Part shown: in pieces, positions 1 through 5,153 of the stretch
Layout: the number at the start of each line of letters is the position of its first letter
Position numbering within the stretch: position 1 is the first letter of the stretch
Assembly: GCA_964523675.1 (NCBI GenBank)
Contig: CAZFZT010000095.1
Coordinates: 1-11,029 of the forward strand
From: CAZFZT01 sp964523675
GTDB taxonomy: Bacteria; Planctomycetota; Phycisphaerae; Phycisphaerales; SM1A02
Direction of reading: 5' to 3'
DNA length: 11,029 nucleotides
Notes under the pieces: generated by a model
What the model was told of the DNA's origin: nothing
The model's database searches: none
What the model saw: the letters and a program-made list of their open reading frames with translations, nothing else
Position numbers and translations under genes: made by a program

Positions 1-1
1 G

Positions 2-322
2 CTGCCGGCCGACATCATCGACGAGATCAAGCGCCAGGCGCGCGTGCTCGCGACCGAGCTCGGCGTCGTCGGTCTCATGAACGTGCAGTTCGCCGTCCAC
101 GACGGCCAGATCTTCGTGCTCGAGGTCAATCCGCGTGCATCGCGAACGATCCCGTTCGTGAGCAAGGCGATCGGCCGGCCGCTCGCGAAGATCGCGGCGA
201 AGATCATGGCCGGCAAGACGCTCGCCGAGCTCGGCGCGTTCCCGACCGGCGAGGTCGAGCCGCGCCACGTCGCCGTGAAGGAAGTCGTGTTCCCGTTCGT
301 CAAGTTCGAGGGCGTCGACACG
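2..322 (+). CDS. carB: Carbamoyl-phosphate synthase large subunit, internal fragment (open at left edge, cut at right)
   Basis: The frame is open from base 2. The protein reads through hallmarks of the second ATP-grasp half of CarB: GLMNVQFAV, EVNPRASRTIPFVSKA, PLAKIAAKIMAGKTL and VKEVVFPFVKFEGVD. CarB makes carbamoyl phosphate for pyrimidines and arginine; the EVNPR stretch contributes to metal and nucleotide binding in this ATP-grasp domain. The piece corresponds to roughly residues 795-905 of the ~1070-aa enterobacterial protein (placed from memory). After GVDT, CarB should continue with a segment like LGPEMRSTGEVMG, but an FG-GAP repeat follows instead. Codons here end almost always in G or C, unlike the sequence after ~325. 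Family identity is very secure. Whether the join exists in a living genome is doubtful; an assembly chimera is the likeliest explanation. There is no true start or stop in view; the ATG-less open frame begins off the window. Confidence 0.93.
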
Positions 323-1747
323 AACGGCGATGGATATGAAGAACTGGTCATTTCTGGGCCGCGCTACGATGAGCAAGATCCGCAGTTCAGCAAAGTCCAC
401 GTCTTCTCCAGCGCGAACGCGAACGATGATGTCATCATCGTCGGTGAGCAGGGGAACGATCTCTTTGGCTTCCGTGCAGTGGGCATTCCGGATGTCTCAT
501 TGAACGGCAACCATGATCTGGTCATCTCTGCGCCGTACTGGAAAGACAGCGGTGGGAACGCCGTGGGCAGGGTGTACGTGGTTCAAGGGAGCGACGGCAC
601 AATTCTGCACACGCTTCAAGGAACAACGACGAACGCTCTGTTCGGGTACGCAGTCGCGGCAGTTGGCGATCTGACCGGCGACGGCGTCACCGAGATTGCC
701 GTAGGAGCGCCACACGCCGGCGCCTATCAGGAGGGCGCTGCCTACATCTACAATGGGCTGACTGGGACAATAATCGATACGATTCAAGCAACGGTGCGGG
801 GCGGGTATTTTGGCGCTGCCGTTTCGACGGCGGGTGATCTGAATAGCGATGGCTATTCTGATTTTGTGGTTGGCGCACCCGGTGGCGATTGGCGTCAACT
901 CGGAAAGGCATACGTGTACTCGGGCCAGACTCGATCCGTCATCTGCGAAATCAGCGGAATCGAGCGGTATGGCAGGTTCGGGTACTTTGTAGCAGGCGGT
1001 GAAGATACGACCGGCAACGGTCAATTGGACATCGTTGTAAGCGCGCCGAGCGCCGCAAACGTGAACCCGGTGAGCTCGGGGAGCTCGGAACCGTATTCTC
1101 ACGGGCAGGTCTACGTATTTTCAGCTGGCTCAGTTCTGGGGTCGGGCGGACAACTTACAGCGACAAGTGCTGCGCTTACAATTCAACCCTCGCATGAGGG
1201 TGATGCAGACTTCGGATACTTCCTCCAGATCGGCAACGATGTGTCTGACGATCAACTTCCAGACCTTGTCATCGGCAGTAATTACGAGGGATCCTCTGCT
1301 TTTCCTCCGGAGAATCTGACCACACGCATCAATGTCATCTCAGGTGTCAATGGTGCTGTGATTCAAACTTACGGGATGGACGAGGATGTCGAGGCGTCTG
1401 TGCAGTATTACCAAGTCGAGCCGGCCATCGTTGGGTGTTACTGCTACGGTTGCGGTTGTGTTGACAGTCCTTGTGAGGACTGTGTTTGGAACGTGATTCA
1501 AAAACACAACATTCGCTGGGACGAGGCGATGCGGAAGTCCAAGTGGGTTGCATGGGGCGGCGGAGCTGGATGCGTTATCACTGTTCTCATCGCTCCACCG
1601 CTAGGAGTTCCTGTTTGTATCGGATGGACGGGGGCCTTTTGGCACTACTACATCTCCGTACCAGGCGACCTTCGGGTACAGCTCTGTGAGGAGTACATCG
1701 ACTGCTTCAACGAGCAAGGGTGCCTTTCGCCAACATGTCCGTGGTAG
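317..1747 (+). CDS. FG-GAP/integrin-alpha-like beta-propeller protein with Cys-rich C-terminal domain, 5' end missing
   Basis: At least six FG-GAP-type blades are visible. Their calcium-loop-like motifs start at bases 317 (DTNGDGYEEL), 491 (DVSLNGNHDL), 668 (DLTGDGVTEI), 836 (DLNSDGYSDF), 1004 (DTTGNGQLDI) and 1238 (DVSDDQLPDL), spaced 56-78 residues apart and mostly followed by VxGAP or VISAP. Such propellers are normally secreted or surface-displayed and bind ligands or calcium. The real start and any signal peptide are lost, because the frame fuses directly to a carB fragment. After the propeller comes a Cys cluster (bases 1436-1490, CYCYGCGC...PCEDC). A helical segment follows, then a Gly/Pro/Cys-rich hydrophobic stretch (1544-1652), then a tail with four more Cys that ends CPW. 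Codon use is much less G+C-biased than in the carB piece. The propeller call is firm; I do not recognise the C-terminal domain. Confidence 0.85.
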   Translation, partial: DTNGDGYEELVISGPRYDEQDPQFSKVHVFSSANANDDVIIVGEQGNDLFGFRAVGIPDVSLNGNHDLVISAPYWKDSGGNAVGRVYVVQGSDGTILHTLQGTTTNALFGYAVAAVGDLTGDGVTEIAVGAPHAGAYQEGAAYIYNGLTGTIIDTIQATVRGGYFGAAVSTAGDLNSDGYSDFVVGAPGGDWRQLGKAYVYSGQTRSVICEISGIERYGRFGYFVAGGEDTTGNGQLDIVVSAPSAANVNPVSSGSSEPYSHGQVYVFSAGSVLGSGGQLTATSAALTIQPSHEGDADFGYFLQIGNDVSDDQLPDLVIGSNYEGSSAFPPENLTTRINVISGVNGAVIQTYGMDEDVEASVQYYQVEPAIVGCYCYGCGCVDSPCEDCVWNVIQKHNIRWDEAMRKSKWVAWGGGAGCVITVLIAPPLGVPVCIGWTGAFWHYYISVPGDLRVQLCEEYIDCFNEQGCLSPTCPW

Positions 1748-1797
1748 GTATAGATCACGCGCGCTTCGGTTGGCCGCCCCACGCGGCGCATCTTCGC

Positions 1798-1803
1798 TAT
1801 GAT
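1798..1803 (+). promoter_or_regulatory. Candidate -10 box TATGAT for a leaderless transcript
   Basis: TATGAT lies 6 nt upstream of the ATG at 1810, which would place the transcription start at or next to that A. No Shine-Dalgarno sequence precedes the ATG and no good -35 is visible at 16-18 bp. The call is supported by the same arrangement before several other genes in this window (2659, 3411, 5154, 7476). Confidence 0.4.
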
Positions 1804-1809
1804 TGCGAC

Positions 1810-2244
1810 ATGTATAGGCGAGAGCAGCATGTGAGAGCATCCGTGCCGGCCGTCATACGCCGAACCAATGTTGGGGCTGGTGTCGTCTGTCTGTTCTTTA
1901 TCCTGACGCTTGCATTCAACATTTGGGTGCAGCCCGTGCTCGCGCCTAATATTGACTCAGATGTGACGCTAGGTATTCCCCTGACTGCAGCAGTAGTTGC
2001 CGGACTGTGGCTCCACTGGGTTCGACTGCGCTCTCTGCGGCGGGCGCAGAAGTACGAGTTCATGGTGTGTCCCCAGTGCGAGTACCCACTTCCAGATGCA
2101 GCGGAAATTGGCCTATGTTCTGAGTGCGGCTATAACTATCGAGCAGAGCGCGTGCGCTCCGTATGGCGTAGCCAATACGACCGGTATCGGAGAATATGGT
2201 CACCGTTGCGTAGCCTCATCGCATTTGCACGAGGTAGGGGCTAA
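1810..2244 (+). CDS. Membrane protein with C-terminal zinc ribbon (144 aa), hypothetical
   Basis: Two membrane segments are predicted by eye at residues ~21-41 and ~54-71. A basic loop (RLRSLRRAQK) follows, then a zinc-ribbon pair C87-x2-C90 ... C103-x2-C106 (CPQC, CSEC) and a basic tail (residues 107-144) rich in Arg and Tyr. The frame is open further upstream to an ATG at 1720, but that start overlaps the end of the FG-GAP gene. The ATG at 1810 has a -10-like TATGAT just before it and gives a compact protein, so I prefer it. The topology suggests a cytoplasmic-facing metal knuckle tethered to the inner membrane. Proteins of this build are common, uncharacterised planctomycete products; no function can be assigned. 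It is the first of three such proteins within 1.5 kb. Confidence 0.7.
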   Translation: MYRREQHVRASVPAVIRRTNVGAGVVCLFFILTLAFNIWVQPVLAPNIDSDVTLGIPLTAAVVAGLWLHWVRLRSLRRAQKYEFMVCPQCEYPLPDAAEIGLCSECGYNYRAERVRSVWRSQYDRYRRIWSPLRSLIAFARGRG

Positions 2245-2331
2245 CGCGCAATCCCGCCTCATTGTCGCCGACTGGTTCCATCTGGAGTGAGAGCGTGCGC
2301 TGATTGATTTCAAATGCACTAACCATCGGCT

Positions 2332-2568
2332 TTGGTTGCCATCGGCGGTCTCGGACTCCTCTCGGTTTGCGCTTTGTTCACGCTCGCTGTACAGCGGCTC
2401 AGCCGGACCGCGAGTGATGCGCTCGATCATCGCTACTTGATCTGCCCCCGCTGCCGATACGACCTGAAGGGACTGCCAGAGGACGGATGCTGTCCGGAAT
2501 GTGGCGCACCGTATCGTCTGCATGACTTCAAAAAGGCGCGGGACAAGGAAATCGGACGGCTTTGTTGA
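2332..2568 (+). CDS. Short membrane protein with zinc ribbon (78 aa), probably 5'-truncated
   Basis: One hydrophobic segment (residues ~2-20) is followed by a zinc ribbon with C38-x2-C41-x12-C54-x2-C57 in the context CPRCRYDLKGLP...CPECG, and a basic tail. The only available start is a TTG at 2332; an in-frame TAA sits at 2320-2322, leaving no room for a longer N-terminus. The related proteins at 1810 and 2958 each carry two membrane segments, so this one looks shortened. The +3 frame just upstream (from about 2298) reads a hydrophobic stretch including ALTIGFG. A single indel near 2330 could therefore have split an originally longer gene. The C-terminal motif is convincing, but the start is not. 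Function unknown; membrane-tethered zinc ribbon by inference. Confidence 0.55.
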   Translation: MVAIGGLGLLSVCALFTLAVQRLSRTASDALDHRYLICPRCRYDLKGLPEDGCCPECGAPYRLHDFKKARDKEIGRLC

Positions 2569-2602
2569 ATGCACCAGCGTGAATGATGATGAGCTATAAA
2601 TG

Positions 2603-2640
2603 AGGCGAGGCGCTCTCCGTGTGAGTGCGCCCCGCCTTTC
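2603..2640 (+). terminator. Rho-independent-type terminator before the truncated exbB copy
   Basis: An 11-bp stem with one mismatch pairs 2603-2613 (AGGCGAGGCGC) with 2627-2637 (GCGCCCCGCCT) around a 13-nt loop, followed by only a short T run (2637-2639). It lies 35 bp after the zinc-ribbon gene ending at 2568 and immediately before the next -10 box. The stem is strong and the U-tract weak. Confidence 0.55.
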
Positions 2641-2645
2641 GCCGG

Positions 2646-2651
2646 TATCAT
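2646..2651 (+). promoter_or_regulatory. Candidate -10 box TATCAT for a leaderless transcript
   Basis: TATCAT ends 7 nt before the ATG at 2659 and is duplicated at 3397-3402 before the intact gene. There is no Shine-Dalgarno sequence and no convincing -35; the terminator stem occupies that position. Confidence 0.4.
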
Positions 2652-2658
2652 CCTGCAC

Positions 2659-2956
2659 ATGGCTTCCTTCATTGAAGACATCGCGCNNNNNNNNNNNNNN
2701 NNNNNNNNNNNNNNNNNNNNNNNNNNNNNNNNNNNNNNNNNNNNNNNNNNNNNNNNNNNNNNNNNNNNNNNNNNNNNNNNNNNNNNTGCTGATTGATCGG
2801 GGCGGCTACGTCATGGTGCCGCTGCTCGCGCTGTCCGTGATCTCGCTGGTGCTCATCCTTGAACGATCCGTGTTCTGGCTCGTGCTGCACCGGCCCGAAC
2901 GGCTGTCGCGGCACATTCCAAAACTGCTACCGTCACTGGTATCGCGAATGAGATGA
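2659..2956 (+). pseudogene. Truncated ExbB/TolQ/MotA-family copy, interrupted by a scaffold gap
   Basis: The ATG at 2659 begins MASFIEDIA, identical to the start of the intact gene at 3411. If the Ns are deleted, the two flanks join without losing a base, keep frame (28 + 170 = 198 nt) and encode 65 residues. The first 51 match the intact protein at 47 positions. The remainder (HIPKLLPSLVSRMR) is unrelated to the intact protein at that point and ends at TGA 2954-2956. Only the first membrane helix survives; the two helices that carry the family's channel motifs are absent, so it cannot work as a proton channel by itself. It may serve as a leader ORF: the next gene begins one base after its stop codon. 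Alternatively, the gap may hide more sequence and the true gene may be longer. Confidence 0.65.
2687..2786. other. Scaffold gap of exactly 100 N
   Basis: One hundred Ns is a common placeholder length. The left flank ends GACATCGCGC and the right flank begins TGCTGATTGATC. Joined, they reproduce exactly the sequence of the intact copy at 3430-3445, so the true gap may be zero bases. The gap lies in the duplicated segment, which is where a short-read assembly would be expected to break. Confidence 0.95.
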
Positions 2957-2957
2957 T

Positions 2958-3326
2958 ATGCCGACATCAAAACGAGAGATCGTTAAATGTTGCCTGCGAG
3001 GAGTTGCGTTCATCATATTTCTTCTCGTGTTGTGCATTCTCGCTGCCGGCGTGTTGCATGTCCTCTTCGATACAGGAATGGAACGAGGATGGCTCATCCT
3101 CCGCAACAGCTTTCGATGGACCCTTCGTTCGGAACTGTCTTGGAGCATTCCTCTTTGTATTGTGGCGATCGCGATGTTGGTTCTTCAGAGGCCAATGGCG
3201 CGCCTCATCGCAGGCCCACTGGAGAGCGGCTGTCCCAAGTGTGGCTATAGTCTCCGGAACCTGAAGAGCAAGCGCTGTCCGGAGTGCGGCTCGGACTTGC
3301 CGCAGCATTCTCGTGATAGCGCTTGA
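2958..3326 (+). CDS. Membrane protein with C-terminal zinc ribbon (122 aa), hypothetical
   Basis: Two membrane segments are seen at residues ~15-37 and ~62-77. They are followed by a zinc ribbon C92-x2-C95-x11-C107-x2-C110 in the context CPKCGYSLRNL...RCPECG. The N-terminus (MPTSKREIVK) is basic and probably cytoplasmic, and the ribbon should also face the cytoplasm. The ATG lies one base after the stop of the truncated exbB-like ORF. No Shine-Dalgarno is obvious, so termination-reinitiation coupling to that ORF is likely, and the -10 box at 2646 would drive both. A strong terminator follows at 3353. The ribbon resembles that of the protein at 2332, while the membrane parts of the three local proteins do not obviously match. 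Function unknown; no catalytic motif is visible. Confidence 0.72.
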   Translation: MPTSKREIVKCCLRGVAFIIFLLVLCILAAGVLHVLFDTGMERGWLILRNSFRWTLRSELSWSIPLCIVAIAMLVLQRPMARLIAGPLESGCPKCGYSLRNLKSKRCPECGSDLPQHSRDSA

Positions 3327-3352
3327 TGAGAAGCGTTCACCTGTGTTCAGAT

Positions 3353-3387
3353 CAGCCGCCGCGCATTCGCCGGCGGCTGTTTCTTCT
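3353..3387 (+). terminator. Rho-independent terminator after the 2958-3326 gene
   Basis: A perfect 9-bp stem pairs CAGCCGCCG (3353-3361) with CGGCGGCTG (3371-3379) around a 9-nt loop, followed by TTTCTTCT (3380-3387). It sits 26 bp after the upstream stop and only 9 bp before the -10 box of the next gene. Confidence 0.8.
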
Positions 3388-3392
3388 GCGCT

Positions 3393-3563
3393 CCGCTATC
3401 ATCCCCGAACATGGCTTCCTTCATTGAAGACATCGCGCTGCTGATTGATCGGGGCGGCTACGTCATGGTGCCGCTGCTCGCGCTGTCCGTGATTTCGCTG
3501 GCGCTCATCTTCGAACGCTCCGTGTTCTGGCTCCTGCTGCACCGGCCGGGTCGGCTCTCGCGG
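3393..3563 (+). repeat. Direct repeat copy B: promoter and first 51 codons of the intact exbB/tolQ-like gene
   Basis: This is the partner of the copy at 2642-2911. A one-base length difference lies between the -10 box and the ATG; coding homology is continuous up to LSR (codon 51), after which the two sequences diverge completely. Confidence 0.8.
3397..3402 (+). promoter_or_regulatory. Candidate -10 box TATCAT for a leaderless transcript
   Basis: TATCAT ends 8 nt before the ATG at 3411. It follows the terminator at 3353-3387 directly, so a new transcript must start here if the gene is to be expressed. No -35 match is visible at usual spacing. Confidence 0.45.
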
Positions 3564-4058
3564 CTGGAACAACTCAATGCCCTGCTGCGCAAAGGCGATT
3601 ATGAAGCGGTTCGCCGGCTGATTCGCACGGATCGTTCTCCTTATGCAGATGTTGCGAAGCACTTGCTCGATGATGGGCCAACCGATGCGGTGGCGATTGA
3701 GGCGGTGCAACGGCATCGGCCTCGGCTTGAACGCTTCATGGTCGCGCTCTCCACCATCATCACGGCTGCGCCTCTGCTTGGAATTCTCGGCACCGTTGTC
3801 GGAATCATTCAATCGTTCCGCCTGCTCGGCGCGCAGCTCACGCTCAACGAGCCGGCGGAGGTCGCAGCGGGAATCGCAGCAGCACTCCTGACCACCGCGC
3901 TGGGGTTAACTGTGGCTCTTATTACGCTGTTTCCATACATGCTCTTTCGAGGACAGGTCGATCGCGCGATCGGCCGGCTTGAAACCGTCATCGCAGCGGC
4001 GCAGCAGGGGAGAGGAGAGCAATCGTCGAAGGATCGAAAGGTCGAAACGTCGAAATGA
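3411..4058 (+). CDS. MotA/TolQ/ExbB-family proton channel protein (215 aa), no exbD beside it
   Basis: Inner-membrane channel subunit of the family that uses the proton gradient to power TonB-, Tol- or Mot-type machines. Membrane helix 1 is at residues ~15-43. A cytoplasmic region follows with a small helical repeat-like segment (LNALLRKGDYEAVRRLI). Helices 2 and 3 carry the family hallmarks: AAPLLGILGTVVGII from about residue 119, and EVAAGIAAALLTTALGLTVALI near residues 148-169. The start at 3411 is set by the -10-like TATCAT and by homology to the duplicate at 2659. Length is normal for ExbB. The usual partner ExbD is absent; a repeat knot and ybjQ genes follow instead. The last residues (SSKDRKVETSK) are encoded by an 8-bp tandem repeat and are unlikely to be functional. 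The family call is firm; which machine it serves cannot be told. Confidence 0.88.
   Translation: MASFIEDIALLIDRGGYVMVPLLALSVISLALIFERSVFWLLLHRPGRLSRLEQLNALLRKGDYEAVRRLIRTDRSPYADVAKHLLDDGPTDAVAIEAVQRHRPRLERFMVALSTIITAAPLLGILGTVVGIIQSFRLLGAQLTLNEPAEVAAGIAAALLTTALGLTVALITLFPYMLFRGQVDRAIGRLETVIAAAQQGRGEQSSKDRKVETSK
4026..4057 (+). repeat. 8-bp short tandem repeat, four units of TCGAANNN
   Basis: TCGAA recurs at 4026, 4034, 4042 and 4050 with exact 8-bp spacing (TCGAAGGA, TCGAAAGG, TCGAAACG, TCGAAATG). It overlaps the 3' end of the exbB/tolQ-like gene and supplies its last codons and most of the TGA stop. Confidence 0.85.
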
Positions 4059-4080
4059 GTATGAGAAGCATCCAAACGTC

Positions 4081-4128
4081 CATATAGGAGCGGGGGAGCA
4101 ATCCCCGGGGCAAGCCCCGGGCTATATG
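4081..4128. repeat. Palindromic element with G/C-rich core and matching 7-bp ends
   Basis: The core is a perfect inverted repeat, CCCGGGGC (4104-4111) and GCCCCGGG (4114-4121), separated by AA. Outer arms CATATAG (4081-4087) and CTATATG (4122-4128) also pair perfectly, leaving an unpaired purine-rich insert at 4088-4103. No T-run follows, so it is not a standard terminator, though it may slow transcription. It resembles a REP or MITE-like dispersed element. Confidence 0.75.
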
Positions 4129-4130
4129 AC

Positions 4131-4193
4131 CTAACACCTAACACCTAACACCTAACACCTGACACCTAACACCTGACACCTAACACCTAACAC
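4131..4193 (+). repeat. 7-bp short tandem repeat, nine units of CTAACAC/CTGACAC
   Basis: Nine head-to-tail heptamers run from 4131 to 4193. Units 5 and 7 read CTGACAC, the others CTAACAC. A partial tenth unit (CTG) precedes the ATG of the ybjQ gene by four bases. Period and purity resemble the heptameric repeats of cyanobacteria and planctomycetes. It is not a CRISPR: there are no spacers. Confidence 0.92.
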
Positions 4194-4200
4194 CTGCCCC

Positions 4201-4617
4201 ATGATCCTCGTCAACACTGAAACCATCCCCGGCTATGAGATCGTTGAACTGCGCGGCCTGGTGCAGGGCAACACCATTCGGGCCAAGCATCTGGGGCGCG
4301 ATATTGCTGCTTCGCTCAAGAACATTGTCGGCGGTGAGCTGCGCGGCTACACGGAACTGCTGACCGAAGCGCGGCGGCAGTCGCTGGAACGCATGATGAA
4401 GCAGGCGCATGACCTTGGCACCAATGCCGTCGTCAACGTGCGCTTCACCACCAGCGCGGTAACGCAAGGGGCGGCTGAGTTGTATGCCTATGGCACGGCG
4501 GTGTTGGCGAAGCCGATTGAAGGAACGAGTCAGCCCAAGGGCATTGACGGCGCTGCGATGTTCCGCGCGGAGAATGTGCCTGGCGGTGAGACCGGCGGAG
4601 CGGCAGGGCAACGATGA
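4201..4617 (+). CDS. ybjQ: YbjQ-family (UPF0145) protein (138 aa)
   Basis: Cytoplasmic YbjQ-family protein, often labelled heavy-metal-binding domain although its role is unproven. Family features are clear: TETIPGYEIVELRGLVQG near the N-terminus, LKNIVGGELRGYTELLTEAR in the middle, the ARRQSLERMMKQAHDLGTNAVVNVRF stretch split here into ALGxxAVV-like LGTNAVVNV, and a final YAYGTAVL. The core covers residues 1-~102, close to the 107 aa of E. coli YbjQ; a Gly-rich tail of ~35 residues follows. The start is the ATG at 4201, directly after the heptamer repeats, with no Shine-Dalgarno. The stop overlaps the next gene's start by four bases (ATGA, 4614-4617), so the two are translationally coupled. 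The partner is a membrane-anchored homologue, suggesting they form a mixed complex; this is an inference. Confidence 0.88.
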   Translation: MILVNTETIPGYEIVELRGLVQGNTIRAKHLGRDIAASLKNIVGGELRGYTELLTEARRQSLERMMKQAHDLGTNAVVNVRFTTSAVTQGAAELYAYGTAVLAKPIEGTSQPKGIDGAAMFRAENVPGGETGGAAGQR

Positions 4618-5135
4618 GCATCGTGCAGATCGTCAGCGGGCTGCTCGGTTCGTTCAGTGTGCTGCTCTCGTGCGGCCTGCCGATCATCCTGGCGTTCATC
4701 GGCTGGTCGATTGGCACCACGGTGGAGCGAAGGCATAACCGGTGGCTCAATGAGATGGAAGCGCGGCTGCTGACGATGCCGATCACTGATCTCAAGTCGC
4801 CGCCAACATCTATTCATGCCAGCGGCGCGGTGATGGTGGCGGGTTCGGTGGTGCTTTCGGCCGATCACTTTCGTAAGTTACTGGCCACGCTGCGCAAACT
4901 CATCGGCGGCGAGATTGCGATCTATCAGCGGCTGCTGACCAGAGCGCGGCGTGAAGCGGTGTGCAGGATGATGAGCGAAGCGCACCGGGTCGGCGCGGTG
5001 GCGGTCATCAACATCCGCCTCGAAACCAGCACCATCGGCGATCCCAACGGCAAGAAAGGCGCAGTGGCGGAGGTCATTGCGTATGGCACAGCGGTCCTGC
5101 CGGACGAAACGCGCCTTGCAACGCACAGTGGCTGA
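4614..5135 (+). CDS. Membrane-anchored YbjQ-family protein (173 aa)
   Basis: An N-terminal hydrophobic segment (residues ~5-35, ending WSIGTTVERRH) should anchor the protein in the inner membrane. A linker follows, then a YbjQ-type domain from about residue 60 with SGAVMVAGSVVL, LRKLIGGEIAIYQRLLTRAR, AHRVGAVAVINIRLET and VIAYGTAVL. These align block for block with the protein encoded just upstream, so the pair probably arose by duplication with gain of an anchor. The ATG overlaps the upstream stop (ATGA), which fixes the start. A promoter for the following small ORF lies inside the last codons of this gene (5116-5144). The molecular role of the family is not established, so no reaction is proposed. 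Confidence 0.85.
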   Translation: MSIVQIVSGLLGSFSVLLSCGLPIILAFIGWSIGTTVERRHNRWLNEMEARLLTMPITDLKSPPTSIHASGAVMVAGSVVLSADHFRKLLATLRKLIGGEIAIYQRLLTRARREAVCRMMSEAHRVGAVAVINIRLETSTIGDPNGKKGAVAEVIAYGTAVLPDETRLATHSG

Positions 5136-5144
5136 GCGTATTCT
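5116..5144 (+). promoter_or_regulatory. Sigma70-type promoter candidate for the 59-aa ORF and OLD gene
   Basis: TTGCAA (5116-5121), a spacer of exactly 17 bp, and TATTCT (5139-5144). Each box matches the sigma70 consensus at 4 of 6 positions. The -10 ends 9 nt before the ATG at 5154, so the transcript would be nearly leaderless. It lies within and just past the end of the upstream ybjQ-type gene and would make the downstream pair independently expressed. Confidence 0.5.
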
Positions 5145-5153
5145 GAGACGATC

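Larger units (their letters stand above)
2642..2911 (+). repeat. Direct repeat copy A: duplicated promoter and 5' end of the exbB/tolQ-like gene
   Basis: If the 100 Ns are removed, 2642-2911 aligns to 3393-3563. The coding part (153 nt in each copy) shows about ten differences, many silent (ATC/ATT, CGA/CGC, CTG/CTC). Homology includes the TATCATCC -10 region and stops at codon 51. The pattern of substitutions argues for a real, diverged duplication rather than the same locus assembled twice. Confidence 0.8.

Noticed and set aside
497..1102. 201-aa minus-strand ORF opposite the FG-GAP gene
   Set aside because: The plus strand has regular propeller motifs with correct spacing; the minus frame has no domain features.
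4131..4193. Heptamer array considered as CRISPR or telomere-like DNA
   Set aside because: The units are contiguous with no spacers and too short for CRISPR, and the array is internal to a contig next to a gene, so it is a plain tandem repeat.
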